Origin: Prauserella endophytica
GTDB lineage: Bacteria > Actinomycetota > Actinomycetes > Mycobacteriales > Pseudonocardiaceae
Direction of reading: 5' to 3'
Assembly: GCF_005146945.1 (NCBI RefSeq)
Contig: NZ_SWMS01000001.1
Coordinates: 496,001 to 560,000, forward strand
Length of the DNA stretch: 64,000 nucleotides
The notes below the pieces were generated by a model. That model worked only from the letters and a program-made list of their open reading frames with translations. It ran no database searches and had not been told where the DNA came from. This document shows positions 1 through 11,823 of the stretch, piece by piece (position 1 is the first letter of the stretch; the number at the start of each line of letters is the position of its first letter). The translations under genes and the position numbers were made by a program.

Positions 1-2683
1 CGCCGGAGAGCCGTGCCACGTCACCGAGCCCGCCCCACGCCGACGCCGTGATCTCACGCGTGCCGAGCCTGCGCCCGAGCAGCGCCGCCTCGGTGAAGTC
101 CGCCTCGGCCGACTCCAGCGAGCCCGACCGCAGGTGGGCTTCCGCCCGCAGGCACAGCATCTCGCCGCGGTCTTCCAGCGCGTCGAGCTCACCGGCCAGC
201 TCCAGCGCCTCGCCGAACAGCCGCACCGCTTCCGCGTGCTCACCCTGCCACCCCGTGAGCCTGGCGAGCTCGTTGAGCACGAGCGCCTGGCCCCAGCGCT
301 CGCCGAGAGCGGCGAACTGCTCCCGCGCCGCCGCGAACTCGCGCCGGGCCTGCTCAGCCTTTCCCGAGTAGAGCCAGAGCATGCCCCAGCCGAACCGGTC
401 GAGCGCCCGGCTCCAGCCGTCGGCGGAGCGGAAGATGCTCAGCCGCAGGTGATGGTCGATGGTGTCCTGGTGCGGGATGCCGTTCGCCGCGCCCCACAGC
501 ACCAGCAGGAACGGATGACCCGGCGGTTTGCCGATGAGATCGAAGCAGGCGAAGACCGCCTGCTGGTGCTCGGCCAGGCCCGGAGCGCCGGGGTCGTCGA
601 AGGCGGCGGCGAACACACACAGCGCGTACTCCTCGGCCAGCCCGGCGGGCGGCCCCGGGTCGAGCACACCGAGCAGCTCGCCCGCCAGCGCCGTCGCCTC
701 GGCGCGCCGTCCCCGCAACCAGAGGTAGGGCAGCAGCTCCGCGAGCAGCCGCAATGCCGTTGCGGTGTCGGCGTGGGTGGTCCAGCGCACAGCGGCGTGC
801 AGGTCGTCGTGCTCGTCGTCCAGCTTGCGCAGCCACTCCAGCTGGGCCGCCGTCAGCAGGTGCCTGCCCGCCGCACCGGCCAGCCCGAGGAAGTAGGCCG
901 CGTGCGCGTGGTGCAGGCGGTCCCGCTCGCCGGCCTCGGCCAGCCGCTCGGCGCCGAACGCGCGCATCGTCTCCAGCATCCGGTAGCGCCCGTCGCCGCC
1001 GAGTTCCACGAGCGACTTCTCGGTGAGGCTGCTCAGCACCTCCGGCACGACGGCGGGTTCGAGGCCGCACACCTGTCGTGCCGCCTCGATCGTCGCGCCG
1101 CCGGAGAAGACCGTGAGCCGCCGCGCCAACGCCCGTTCCTCGTCGTCGAGCAGATCCCAGCTCCACTCCACCACCGCGCGAAGCGTGCGGTGCCGGGGTG
1201 CCGCCGCCCTGCTTCCCCGCGACAGCAGCCGGAACCGGTCGTCCAGCCGCGCCGCGACCTCCTCGACCGGCAGCGACCGCACCCGCGCCGCCGCCAGCTC
1301 GATCGCCAGCGGCAACCCGTCGAGCGCGCGGCAGATCCGCACGACGGCTCCCACCCGCTCGGCGTCGACGGCGAAACCGGGGGAGACCGCCGCCGCCCGT
1401 TCGGCGAACAGCCGCACCGCGGGGTAGCCGAGGGCGTCGGCCGCTGTGGCCTCCGGCGGCGGCAGCCCCAGCTGCGGCACCGGGCACAGCGCCTCACCCG
1501 TGATGCCGAGCCCCTCGCGGCTCGTGGCGAGAATCCGCAGGTCCGGGCAGCCCTGGAGCAGCTCACCGGCGAGTGCCGCGGCCGCATCGACCAGGTGCTC
1601 GCAGTTGTCCAGCACGAGGAGCAGCTCCCGCTCCGCGAGCGCGTTGACCAGCCGCTCGGCGGCCGGGCTCCGGCCGCGCAAGCGCGTCGCGAGCGCGGCC
1701 TGGCGCAGGCCGAGCGCGTCCAGCACCGCCTGCGCGGGGTCGTCACCGTCGTCGAGCGGAGCCAGCTCGACGAAGCAGACCTCGCCCCGGTAGGCGCGGG
1801 CCGCCTCGATCGCGAGCCGGGTCTTGCCGGTTCCACCAGGGCCGGTGAGGGTGACCAGCCGTGACGTGCTGAACAGGCCGGTGAGCCGGTCGAGCTCTGC
1901 CGTGCGTCCGACGAAGCTCGTGAACGGCTCCGGCACTCCGATCCGCCTCGGCACGGGCGGCCGCTCGGCGCGCAGCACCGCGAGGTGCGCCTGTGCCAGC
2001 TCCGGCGAGGGGTCGACGCCGAGCTCGTCGGCCAGGTGACGGCGCGCGTCGTCGAACGCGGCGAGCGCCTCCGCCCGCCTGCCCGCCGCGTGCAGGGCGT
2101 GTACGAGCAAGACCCGCAGCCGCTCCCGCAGCGGATGGTCGGCCACGAGCCCGCGTAGCTCCGTCACCAGCGGCACGGGATCGCCCAGCCCGAGCTCGGC
2201 CTCGACCCTGTCCTCCACGGCCGTCAGCCGCAGCTCGGCCAGGCGCGCCGAGGGCCCCTCCGCGAGAACGGGCAGGTCCGCGAAGACGGGACCCCGCCAC
2301 AACGCGAGCGCCTCATGCAGCAGCTTCGCCGCGGCGGCGTGCTCACCCGCGGCGAGTGCCTCGCCGCCCTCGCGCGCGAGCCGCTCGAACCTGGCCGCGT
2401 CCACGTCGTCCGGCGCCACCGCGAGCCGGTAACCGCCGGGGTGGCGTTCGACCAGACCGGGCAGCGCGTGCCGCAGGCGGGAGACCTGCGATTGCAGAGC
2501 GTTGGCGGTGTTCGGGGGCGGCGACTCGCCGTAGATGCCGTAGACCAGCCGCTCCGTGCCGACCACGCGGCCGGGGTCGAGCAGCAGCAGGCCAAGCAGG
2601 GCACGGACCTTCGGCCCGCCGACCGGGACCGGGGCATCGTCGGGACCACGCACGTCGAGTGGACCCAGGATGCCGAAGCGCAT
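1..2683 (-). CDS. AfsR/SARP-family transcriptional regulator (3' end outside window)
   Basis: About 894 residues are visible from an ATG at 2681-2683 (MRFGILGPLDVRG); the C-terminus runs off the left edge. In order there is an OmpR-like winged helix (about residues 1-90), a bacterial activation domain (about 95-230), an NB-ARC/AAA ATPase with Walker A GPGGTGKT near residue 280 and a LLLVLDNCEHL Walker B, then a long TPR-like helical region. This is the large SARP architecture of Streptomyces AfsR, which activates secondary-metabolism or developmental genes. No biosynthetic cluster is visible beside it, so the target is unknown. The next gene upstream (DegT-like, same strand) ends 63 bp away. 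Confidence 0.9.
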   Translation of the reverse strand, partial: MRFGILGPLDVRGPDDAPVPVGGPKVRALLGLLLLDPGRVVGTERLVYGIYGESPPPNTANALQSQVSRLRHALPGLVERHPGGYRLAVAPDDVDAARFERLAREGGEALAAGEHAAAAKLLHEALALWRGPVFADLPVLAEGPSARLAELRLTAVEDRVEAELGLGDPVPLVTELRGLVADHPLRERLRVLLVHALHAAGRRAEALAAFDDARRHLADELGVDPSPELAQAHLAVLRAERPPVPRRIGVPEPFTSFVGRTAELDRLTGLFSTSRLVTLTGPGGTGKTRLAIEAARAYRGEVCFVELAPLDDGDDPAQAVLDALGLRQAALATRLRGRSPAAERLVNALAERELLLVLDNCEHLVDAAAALAGELLQGCPDLRILATSREGLGITGEALCPVPQLGLPPPEATAADALGYPAVRLFAERAAAVSPGFAVDAERVGAVVRICRALDGLPLAIELAAARVRSLPVEEVAARLDDRFRLLSRGSRAAAPRHRTLRAVVEWSWDLLDDEERALARRLTVFSGGATIEAARQVCGLEPAVVPEVLSSLTEKSLVELGGDGRYRMLETMRAFGAERLAEAGERDRLHHAHAAYFLGLAGAAGRHLLTAAQLEWLRKLDDEHDDLHAAVRWTTHADTATALRLLAELLPYLWLRGRRAEATALAGELLGVLDPGPPAGLAEEYALCVFAAAFDDPGAPGLAEHQQAVFACFDLIGKPPGHPFLLVLWGAANGIPHQDTIDHHLRLSIFRSADGWSRALDRFGWGMLWLYSGKAEQARREFAAAREQFAALGERWGQALVLNELARLTGWQGEHAEAVRLFGEALELAGELDALEDRGEMLCLRAEAHLRSGSLESAEADFTEAALLGRRLGTREITASAWGGLGDVARLSG

Positions 2684-2746
2684 ACGCCGAGTATCCCAAG
2701 CGTCGCTCGATCCTCAGCAGGCAACGGGATCGGGAAACGCGGCCAA

Positions 2747-3772
2747 TCACGCGCCGAGTTCGTCCCTGACGACCTCGATGATCGTGTCCAGGTCGGTGTC
2801 GGTCAGCTCGGCGTGCACCGGCAGGGCCAGCGCCTCCTCGGTGACCTGCGACGCGACGCGGAAGTCGCGGGCGGAGACGGCGGGCACGAGCGGGTGTCCC
2901 GCGTAGCGGTCGTGGTCGAAGACGAGGCGGGGGTGGCAGACGGCGTTGGCCACGCCGCGCCCGGTGAGCGCCTCGGCCAGCTCGTCGCGCGAGAGCATCG
3001 CGTGCGGCCCGATCAGCACGGTGTAGCGCTGCCAGGTGTGTTCCCTGCCGGGCAGCCGCTTGGGCACGTCGAGGCCGGGGGTGCCGCGCAGGCCGTCGGT
3101 GAGCCGCTCCGCGTTGCGCTGCCTGGCCTCGGTGAGCGTCGCGTGCCGCACCAGCCTGCCGAGACACACCGCCGCGGAGAGCTCCGAGAGCGTCGCGTGC
3201 CGCGCCTCGTTCCGAACGCGCCCGGCCAGCTCGGCGTCGTCGGTGGTCACCACGCCGCACTCGGTGGCCGAGAAGCAGGCGAGCCCCGACGAGCCGGCCG
3301 GGCTGCCGGTGGCCTGCCCGGCGTCCTCCATCAGCCGCAGCCCGGCCTCCGCCGCCAGTGCCGCGTGCTTGCCGAGGTCGGCGGGCTGGCCGAAGAGGTG
3401 CGCGGGCAACAGCACCCGCGTCCGCCGGGTGATCCGGGAACCTGCCTCGTCGGGGTCGAGCGCGAAGTCGTCGCGGGCGATGTCCGCGAAGCACGCGGAG
3501 GCCCCGGCCTCGATGATCGCGTCGAGCGTCGCCACGGAGGTCAACGGTGACGTCAGCACCTCGTCGCCGGGCCGGAGATCGAGTGCCCGCAGGCTCGCGA
3601 CCAGCGCCGCGAAGCCGCTCTGCACGGCGACGGCGTGCCGGGTGCCCGTCGCCGCGGCGAAGTCCCGCTCGAACCGCTCCACCATCGGACCCCGGGAAAT
3701 CCGACCCGATCGGAGTACCTCTGCCACGAACGGCTCGGCCTCACGGAGGTCGATCACGGAGAGCGGGATCAT
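2747..3772 (-). CDS. DegT/DnrJ/EryC1-fold protein lacking the PLP lysine
   Basis: A 341-residue fold-type I aminotransferase homologue of the sugar-aminotransferase family (DegT/DnrJ/EryC1/StrS). The N-terminal substrate region, the GFAALVASLRAL helix and the LMEDAGQA motif (Asp that holds the pyridine N) are present. Where active members have a Schiff-base lysine (ATK in the PseC encoded at 31936-33075), this protein has ATE, Glu171, followed by a short deletion of the usual GEGG loop. It is therefore unlikely to be an ordinary transaminase; a regulatory, binding or altered-chemistry role is possible. The start at 3772 (MIPLSVIDL) is chosen because family homology begins there and GGAGAAAGAAG lies upstream; an in-frame start at 3853 would overlap the divergent gene. 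Confidence 0.8.
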   Translation of the reverse strand: MIPLSVIDLREAEPFVAEVLRSGRISRGPMVERFERDFAAATGTRHAVAVQSGFAALVASLRALDLRPGDEVLTSPLTSVATLDAIIEAGASACFADIARDDFALDPDEAGSRITRRTRVLLPAHLFGQPADLGKHAALAAEAGLRLMEDAGQATGSPAGSSGLACFSATECGVVTTDDAELAGRVRNEARHATLSELSAAVCLGRLVRHATLTEARQRNAERLTDGLRGTPGLDVPKRLPGREHTWQRYTVLIGPHAMLSRDELAEALTGRGVANAVCHPRLVFDHDRYAGHPLVPAVSARDFRVASQVTEEALALPVHAELTDTDLDTIIEVVRDELGA

Positions 3773-3806
3773 GCGGTGCTTCTTCTTTCTCCGGTGCGGG
3801 GACGGG

Positions 3807-3812
3807 TAAGGT
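3807..3812 (+). promoter_or_regulatory. -10 element upstream of the adenylate-forming enzyme gene
   Basis: TAAGGT lies 12 nt before the ATG at 3825. It would give a transcript with a very short leader and supports that start over the downstream GTG at 3927. Confidence 0.4.
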
Positions 3813-3824
3813 GATCGCCCGGCC

Positions 3825-5327
3825 ATGAAAGCAGCAACTCGGTCATGGGCCAACGGAAGAGTTGCCGTGACAAACCGGATTCACCCGACCGCGCTCCCCC
3901 GACACGGCGCGGCGCACGGAGGTGTTGTGACCAGCCTGCTGGGCGCTGGCGCCCGACTCGTCGATGTCGCCGGCGACCGTTCCCTGACCGGTGCCGAGCT
4001 CCTCGCCGAGGTCGCTCGCGTCGGCGAGGAGATCGCAGCGCTGCCGGAGGGAGCGGTGTTCTCGCGCACGGCGGTCGACCTCGACAGCGTGCTGCGCTAC
4101 CTCGGCGCCTTCGAGTCGGGACGGGCGGTCGCGCTGCTCGACCCCGTGCTCGACGGCGCGGCGCTCGGCCGGTACGTCTCCCGCTTCCGCCCGGCCGCGG
4201 TGCTCTCGGCTCCCGACGATCCGCCACCGCGCGGCTACACCGCCCGCGACGGGCACTGGGTGCGCGACGCTCGCGACGGTGTCGTCCCGCACCCCGACCT
4301 GGCCGTGCTGCTGTCCACCAGCGGCACCACCGGGGAGCCGAAGTTCGTGCGGCTGTCGAGGTCCGCGCTGCTCGCCAACGCCGAGGCGATCGCGGCCACG
4401 CTGGGCATCGAGTGCACCGACGTCGCGCCGACGAGCCTGCCGCTGCACTACAGCTTCGGCCTCTCCGTGCTGAACTCCCACCTGGTGCGCGGGGCGACGG
4501 TGGTGATCGAGCCGTCCGGCGTTTTCCGCAAGTCCTTCTGGGACGCCGTCTCCGAGCACAGGGTCACCTCGCTGGCCGGTGTGCCCTATCACTACGAGCG
4601 CCTGCGCCGGATGGACTTCGACCCGGCGCCGTACCCGAGCCTGCGCACCCTGACCCAGGCGGGCGGCAAGCTGCGCACCGAGCTGGTCACGCACTTCCAC
4701 GACGCGGTTCGGGCCGTTGAGGGCAGGTTCTTCGTGATGTACGGGCAGACCGAGGCGAGCCCGCGCATGTCGACGGTGCCGCCCGAGCTGCTGGCCGAGA
4801 AGCTCGGCTCGGCAGGCCAGGCGCTGAACGGCGGCTCGTTCAGCATCCGTCGCGACGACGGCGAGGAGACCACCCACCCGAAGATCGTCGGCGAGGTCGT
4901 CTACCGGGGACCGAACGTGATGATGGGCTACGCGGGCACCGAGGCCGAGCTCGCGCACGGCGACGAGAACGGCGGCGTGCTGGCCACGGGCGACCTCGGC
5001 TACCTCGACGAGGACCGGTTCCTGTTCATCACCGGCAGGCTCAAGCGGATCGGCAAGGTCTTCGGCAACCGGGTCAACCTCGACGACCTCGAGCAGGCCG
5101 TGCGCGGGACGGGCGCCGGAATCGAGGTGGTCGCGGCTGTGGCCGCCGACGACAAGGTCGTGCTCTTCGCCGAGGGCGCCGCGAACGGAACGTGCCGGGA
5201 CGTGTCGAGGGCGCTGGCCGATCTGATGCACCTGCACGCCAGCGGGTTCGACGTCCGCCCCATCGACCGGATGCCGGTGCTGGCGAGCGGCAAGATCGAC
5301 TACGCGGTGCTGGAGACCGGCCTCTGA
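3825..5327 (+). CDS. AMP-dependent acyl/aryl-CoA synthetase family enzyme
   Basis: A 500-residue ANL-superfamily adenylate-forming enzyme. It has the P-loop-like core LLSTSGTTGEPKFVRLS, the A5 motif YGQTEASPRMS, the hinge region TGDLGYLDEDRFLFITGR and a C-terminal ASGKIDY with the expected catalytic lysine. Such enzymes activate a carboxylic acid as acyl-AMP and pass it to CoA or a carrier; the acid cannot be read from sequence. ATG 3825 is used, with GTG 3927 behind GGAGG as a strong alternative. It is divergent from the lysine-less DegT protein and 77 bp upstream of a GT-C glycosyltransferase gene, so it may acylate or modify a wall glycan; that is inference. Confidence 0.85.
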   Translation: MKAATRSWANGRVAVTNRIHPTALPRHGAAHGGVVTSLLGAGARLVDVAGDRSLTGAELLAEVARVGEEIAALPEGAVFSRTAVDLDSVLRYLGAFESGRAVALLDPVLDGAALGRYVSRFRPAAVLSAPDDPPPRGYTARDGHWVRDARDGVVPHPDLAVLLSTSGTTGEPKFVRLSRSALLANAEAIAATLGIECTDVAPTSLPLHYSFGLSVLNSHLVRGATVVIEPSGVFRKSFWDAVSEHRVTSLAGVPYHYERLRRMDFDPAPYPSLRTLTQAGGKLRTELVTHFHDAVRAVEGRFFVMYGQTEASPRMSTVPPELLAEKLGSAGQALNGGSFSIRRDDGEETTHPKIVGEVVYRGPNVMMGYAGTEAELAHGDENGGVLATGDLGYLDEDRFLFITGRLKRIGKVFGNRVNLDDLEQAVRGTGAGIEVVAAVAADDKVVLFAEGAANGTCRDVSRALADLMHLHASGFDVRPIDRMPVLASGKIDYAVLETGL

Positions 5328-5404
5328 CACCCCGGCGTGCCCGGCGGTGCGCACAGGGTTAGCTTTGCCCGAAGGGTCCAAAGGCTGGGGCTGGGGGTGC
5401 TCGG

Positions 5405-7084
5405 GTGGTCGCCGTCGCTGCAGGTCTCTGGCTCGCGCTCGGGATCTTCGTCGTCGCGGGCTGGAGCCGCGTCAACACCGACCGGGTGTGGCGCGCCGCC
5501 GCGCTCCTGCTCGCCCTCGCGTTCGCGCTCGCGCACCAGCTGCTGTTCGCCACGATCGCCGAGGACGCCTACCTGACCTTCCGCTACGCGCGCAACGTCG
5601 CCGACGGCTACGGCCCGGTGTTCAACCCCGGTGAGCGCGTCGAGGGCTACTCCAACTTCCTGTGGATGGTGCTGATCGCGCTGCCGAGGGCGATGTTCGG
5701 CGCCGACGTCGAACCGGCCGCGCCCGCGCTCGGCATCGCGTGCGCGCTCGGCTGTGTCCTCGCGGTGTACTTCCTGGTCAACCGCATCGTGCGCCTCGCG
5801 GAGGGCGAGGGGGGCGGCGGCCTGCCCGCGCTCGGTGTCGCCGCCGCCGTGGTGACCGCGGGCGCCAGCTCGCTCGCCGGCTACGGGCCCTCCGGGCTGG
5901 AGACGCCGCTGTTCCTGCTGCTCACCCTGTGCGTGGTGCACGCACTCGCGGCCGGTCGTCCCGTGGTCGCCGGTGTGCTCGTGGCACTGACGGTGATGAC
6001 GCGGCCGGAGGGGCTGGTACTCGCCGTTCTCGCCGGGGCGTGGCTGCTGCTGGTCGCCCTGCGCAGCGGCACGACGAAGTGGGCGCCCGCCGGGTACGTG
6101 CTGGGCGCGCTCGTGCTGCTCGTGCCGTGGACCGCGTGGCGCGTCACCTACTACGGGCACCTGCTGCCCAACTCGCTCGTCGCGTCCTCCGGCGGTTCCG
6201 TCGGCTCGATGCTGCGGCGTGGCTGGGACTACCTCGCCGGGTTCGCGCTCGCCTACCAGGTCTTCCTGCTGCTGGCCGTCGCCGCGATCGCGTTCCTGCT
6301 GAGCCGCAGGAGCCTCCCGAGGGCGCGCTCGCTCGCGTGGCTGGTGCTGGCGGTCGCCGTGGCGTTCGCGGGCTACGCCGTCGCGGTCGGCGGGGACCGG
6401 CTGCCCTCGTGGCGCCTGCTCGCACCCGTGCCGCCGCTGCTGGCCGTGTTCGCGGCGGCCGCGTACGGCCTGTTCCTCGTCTCCCGCCCCTCCACCGTGC
6501 CGTCGCCGCAGCCGAGGGCCGAGCGGCTCGCCGGGCGGCGCACGGTTCCCGTCGTGGCCGTCGCGGTGTGCGGGCTCTCGCTCGTGGTCAGCACCACGCA
6601 TCCGGGGATGGTGGCCGGCATGCACGACTGGCGTGCCTCGATCCGGCAGCTCGCCGAGACCGGCACCTGGCTCGGCGAGCGGCTTCCGCCGGGCACCGTC
6701 GTCAGCACCTACGCCAACGGCGCGCTGTCCTATCGCGCCGGACCCCAGCTCGTGGTGGTGGACGTGCTGGGGCTCACCGACGAGCACATCGCGCGCCAGG
6801 GCGAGCGCATACAGGCGGCGGGCATCGGCGGGCAGGTCGCCAGCGACTACGACTATGTGGTGAACGTCCGGATGCCCTCGGTGGCCGTCGACACCGCGGA
6901 GGGCTACACCGAGCGGCAGCACTGCGGCATCAACCCGGCCTACGCGGGGCTCTACGAGGTGGCGACCTTCCGCAGGGAAGGGCAGCGGAAGTGGGTCTCG
7001 CTCTACGTCCGCAGCGCGCAGGCCCCCGCGCTGATCCCCCTGCTCGACGCCGACCCGCGCTTCGACTACGTGAGGTGCGGCTAG
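5405..7084 (+). CDS. GT-C superfamily polytopic membrane glycosyltransferase
   Basis: A 559-residue membrane protein with about ten hydrophobic segments. The first extracytoplasmic loop holds the acidic pair and pattern [17 protein letters not shown], followed by [15 protein letters not shown], the signature of polyprenyl-phosphate-sugar-dependent GT-C enzymes; the C-terminal soluble part follows about residue 400. Actinobacterial relatives include arabinofuranosyl- and mannosyltransferases that use decaprenyl-phosphate donors outside the membrane. Three proteins of this type are in the window. Substrate is unknown; an AftB-like role in arabinan capping is possible but the classical AftB motif was not recognised. 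Its stop overlaps that of the convergent HAD gene by 3 bp. Confidence 0.8.
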   Translation: MVAVAAGLWLALGIFVVAGWSRVNTDRVWRAAALLLALAFALAHQLLFATIAEDAYLTFRYARNVADGYGPVFNPGERVEGYSNFLWMVLIALPRAMFGADVEPAAPALGIACALGCVLAVYFLVNRIVRLAEGEGGGGLPALGVAAAVVTAGASSLAGYGPSGLETPLFLLLTLCVVHALAAGRPVVAGVLVALTVMTRPEGLVLAVLAGAWLLLVALRSGTTKWAPAGYVLGALVLLVPWTAWRVTYYGHLLPNSLVASSGGSVGSMLRRGWDYLAGFALAYQVFLLLAVAAIAFLLSRRSLPRARSLAWLVLAVAVAFAGYAVAVGGDRLPSWRLLAPVPPLLAVFAAAAYGLFLVSRPSTVPSPQPRAERLAGRRTVPVVAVAVCGLSLVVSTTHPGMVAGMHDWRASIRQLAETGTWLGERLPPGTVVSTYANGALSYRAGPQLVVVDVLGLTDEHIARQGERIQAAGIGGQVASDYDYVVNVRMPSVAVDTAEGYTERQHCGINPAYAGLYEVATFRREGQRKWVSLYVRSAQAPALIPLLDADPRFDYVRCG

Positions 7085-7896
7085 AACCAGCGTTCGAGGA
7101 CCTGCGCCACGCCGTCCTCGGAGTGCGGTGCGGTGACCTCGTCGGCGGCCTCCAGCACCACGGGGTGGGCGTTGGCCATCGCGACGCCGTGGCCCGCCCA
7201 GCGCAGCATCTCGATGTCGTTGGGCATGTCACCGAACGCGATGGTGCCGTCGGCGTCGGCGCGCAGCCGCTGCGCGACCTCCGCGAGCCCGGTGGCCTTG
7301 GTGATCCCGTGCGCGGCCAGCTCGATCAGCCCGCCGGCGGAGGAGAACGTGACGTCGACGGTGCCGTCGAGCACGGACCTGGCGGCCTCGGCCATCGCGT
7401 CCGAGGTCATCTTCGAGTGGCTGACCAGAAGTTTCACCGCCGCGTGCCCGAGCACCTCGGCCCTGGGCACCACCGTGCCCTCGCCGTCACCCCACGGGTT
7501 GTGGTACTCGGTCTCGATCACGAAGTTCTTCATGTCGCGGTCGATCGCGTGCGTGCCGATGCGCTCGGCGGCGAGCCGGCAGCCTGGGATCGCTCGATCG
7601 AGGGCATCGGCGACGTCGTTCAGCAGCACCGGGTCGAGCAGCCCGTGCACGTCGAGCACCCGGTCGGAGCCGATGTCGTAGAGGATCGCGCCGTTCGCGC
7701 ACACCGCGTAGCCGGTGAGCCCGGCCTGCTCGGCCACCTGCGGAATCCACCTCGGCGGCCGCCCGCTGACGAGCACGACCGGCACCCCGTCGTCGACCGC
7801 CCTGCCGACCACGTCGACCGTGCGGTCGCTGAGGTGGGTGGCGTTCGAGAGCAGGGTTCCGTCGACGTCGGAAGCGATCAACCGGGGTCTCTCCAC
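7081..7896 (-). CDS. HAD-superfamily Cof-type phosphatase
   Basis: A 271-residue class IIB HAD hydrolase. Motif I is ASDVDGTLL (nucleophile Asp), motif II is LVSGRPP, motif III uses the Lys in AAVKLLVS, and motif IV is [10 protein letters not shown], all conserved. These enzymes dephosphorylate small sugar or nucleotide phosphates in the cytoplasm. The start is taken as the GTG at 7894-7896 (VERPRLIAS), just after GGAGGT; longer in-frame versions have no homology. The gene ends 3' to 3' with the GT-C gene. Confidence 0.85.
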   Translation of the reverse strand: MERPRLIASDVDGTLLSNATHLSDRTVDVVGRAVDDGVPVVLVSGRPPRWIPQVAEQAGLTGYAVCANGAILYDIGSDRVLDVHGLLDPVLLNDVADALDRAIPGCRLAAERIGTHAIDRDMKNFVIETEYHNPWGDGEGTVVPRAEVLGHAAVKLLVSHSKMTSDAMAEAARSVLDGTVDVTFSSAGGLIELAAHGITKATGLAEVAQRLRADADGTIAFGDMPNDIEMLRWAGHGVAMANAHPVVLEAADEVTAPHSEDGVAQVLERWF

Positions 7897-7949
7897 ACCT
7901 CCAGTTTCCCAGAGCGATGCCCATGCACCCGCGTGTCGTACCCCACCGC

Positions 7950-7955
7950 TAGCGT
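7950..7955 (+). promoter_or_regulatory. Leaderless-type -10 element (TAGCGT)
   Basis: TAGCGT lies 8 nt before the GTG at 7964, the spacing expected if transcription starts at the start codon. Confidence 0.5.
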
Positions 7956-7963
7956 GTGCGGCC

Positions 7964-8845
7964 GTGCGCGTTGGCATTGTGATTCTTCCCGAGGACCGGT
8001 GGTGGGCCGCTGAGCCCAAGTGGCGGGCGGCCGAGGAGTACGGCTTCGACCACGCCTGGACCTACGACCATCTCGGCTGGAGAAACCTCGTGGACGGCCC
8101 CTGGTTCGGCGCCGTGCCCACACTCAGCGCCGCCGCAATGGTCACGTCCCGTATCCGGCTGGGCACGTTCGTGGCCTCGCCGAACTTCCGCCACCCTGTG
8201 CCGTTCATGCGTGAGCTGATCACCCTCGACGATCTCTCCGACGGCCGGTTCCTGCTCGGCATCGGCGCAGGCGGCCTCGGCTACGACACGGTGGTGCTGG
8301 GCGAGCAGGAGCTGACCGCCCGGCAGCGGGCCGACCGGTTCATCGAGTTCACCGAGGCGCTCGACGGGCTGCTGCGCACCGACAACTACGAACACGAGGG
8401 CCACTTCTACGCGGCGAAGGGCGCCCGCAACCTGCCCGGGCCGGTCCAGCGGCCCCGCCCGCCGTTCCTCGTCGCCGCGAACGGGCCCCGCACGATGGAG
8501 CTCGCCGCCCGGATCGGTGACGGCTGGGTAACCACCGGCAAGGGCGCCGACAACCAGGACGAGTGGTGGCGCGGCGTCGGCGAGCTCAAGGCCCGGTTCG
8601 AGGAGGCCCTTCAGCTGCACGGGCGCGACGGCTCCCAGGTCGACCGCTACCTGAGCCTCGACTCGGCTCCGGTGTTCTCGCTGTCGAGCAAGGACGCCTT
8701 CGCCGACGCGGCAGGCCGCGCGAAGGAACTGGGCTTCACCGACATCGTCATCCACTGGCCGCGCAGCGGCAGCCCGTACCAGGGCAGGGAGACCGTCCTG
8801 GAAGAGGTCGTTGACGAGCTGCTCCCCGGGTTGCAAGGGCGTTAG
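7964..8845 (+). CDS. LLM-class F420-dependent oxidoreductase
   Basis: A 293-residue luciferase-like TIM-barrel protein. Typical features are the N-terminal VRVGIVILPED strand, HAWTYDHLGWR, RIRLGTFVASPNFRHP and GRFLLGIGAGGLGYD, which line the deazaflavin pocket in F420-dependent members. F420 cofactor use fits actinobacteria; the substrate is unknown. The GTG start at 7964 is preceded by a leaderless-type -10 box. It is transcribed alone: the upstream HAD gene is divergent and glf is 205 bp downstream with its own promoter. Confidence 0.85.
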   Translation: MRVGIVILPEDRWWAAEPKWRAAEEYGFDHAWTYDHLGWRNLVDGPWFGAVPTLSAAAMVTSRIRLGTFVASPNFRHPVPFMRELITLDDLSDGRFLLGIGAGGLGYDTVVLGEQELTARQRADRFIEFTEALDGLLRTDNYEHEGHFYAAKGARNLPGPVQRPRPPFLVAANGPRTMELAARIGDGWVTTGKGADNQDEWWRGVGELKARFEEALQLHGRDGSQVDRYLSLDSAPVFSLSSKDAFADAAGRAKELGFTDIVIHWPRSGSPYQGRETVLEEVVDELLPGLQGR

Positions 8846-8858
8846 CCCGAACGGGTGA

Positions 8859-10823
<1,965 letters not shown>

Positions 10824-10827
<4 letters not shown>

Positions 10828-11756
10828 GTGAGACGACCGAGCGTGCCGAAGTGAGCACCGAAGCCCCCGCAGGCAAGAAGGGTCCCGTCGGGACCGTCTT
10901 CGGCGTGGTCAAGACCGCGCGCCCCCGGCAGTGGGTCAAGAACGTTCTCGTTCTGGCCGCGCCCTTCACGGCGGGGGAGATCGCCAACCTCAGCGTGCTG
11001 TTCGAGGCGCTGATCGCCTTCGTGGCGTTCTCGCTCGTGGCGTCCTCGGTCTACCTCATCAACGACGCGGTCGACGTCGAGGCCGACCGCGCCCACCCGA
11101 CCAAGCGCAACCGGCCCATCGCGGCCGGGATCGTGCCGATTCCGGTGGCCTACGTCTCCGCGGTCGGGTTCTTCGCGGCGGGCTGCGGAATCAGTCTCAT
11201 CGCCGACTGGCGGCTGCTGATCGTGCTGGTGATCTACGAGGCCATCCAGCTCGGCTACTGCTTCGGCCTGAAGCACCAGCCGGTGGTGGACCTGGCGATC
11301 GTCGGCTCCGGCTTCCTGATGCGCCTCATCGCGGGCGGTGTCGCCACCGGCATTTCGCTGTCGCAGTGGTTCCTGCTGGTCACGGCGTTCGGCTCGCTGT
11401 TCATGGTCGCGGGCAAGCGGTACGCCGAGATCATGCTGTTCGAGCGCACGGGCGCGAAGATCCGCTCGTCGCTGAAGAAGTACTCGGCGAGCTACCTGCG
11501 TTTCGTGTGGGCGACGTCCGCGGCGATCCTGATCATGTCGTACTCGCTGTGGGCGTTCGAGCAGGAGCAGCGCATGGACGGCTCGGTGTGGAGCGTCATC
11601 TCCATGGTGCCGTTCGTGATCGCCGTGCTGCGCTACGCGGTGGACGTCGACGGCGGCAACGCGGGGGAGCCGGAGGAGATCGCCCTGCGCGACCGCGTCC
11701 TCCAGGTCCTCGGCGCCTCCTGGGTCGTCACCCTGGTCTTCTCGTACTACCTCTGA
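10824..11756 (+). CDS. ubiA: Decaprenyl-phosphate phosphoribosyltransferase (DPPR synthase)
   Basis: A 310-residue UbiA-superfamily prenyl-phosphate transferase of about nine membrane segments. The first Asp-rich motif is NDAVDVEADR and the second is YAVDVDGGNAGEPEE, as in mycobacterial UbiA (Rv3806c). It joins phosphoribose pyrophosphate to decaprenyl phosphate, the first step towards decaprenyl-phosphoryl-arabinose. It follows the phosphatase gene with a 4-bp ATGA overlap and is convergent with the emb gene across palindrome 11771-11823. Confidence 0.96.
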
Positions 11757-11770
11757 GCTACTCGCCAACC

Positions 11771-11823
11771 GCAGTGAAGGCCACCATGCCTGCGTTCAAC
11801 GCAGGCATGGTGGCCTTCACTGC
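11771..11823. terminator. Perfect 26-bp-arm palindrome, GTTCAAC family copy 1
   Basis: Arms 11771-11796 and 11798-11823 are exact reverse complements around a central C (core GTTCAAC). It lies between the convergent ubiA and emb genes and takes in the last 7 bp of emb including its stop. It probably works as a bidirectional terminator and is one of four related copies here. Confidence 0.8.

Noticed and set aside
134-1864. Long plus-strand open frame opposite the SARP gene
   Set aside because: It is a GC-rich antisense shadow with no domain motifs; the minus-strand frame has winged helix, BTAD and Walker motifs.
5300-6922. 540-codon minus-strand frame over the GT-C gene
   Set aside because: Low-complexity Arg/His/Gln composition typical of the antisense of a high-GC membrane protein gene.
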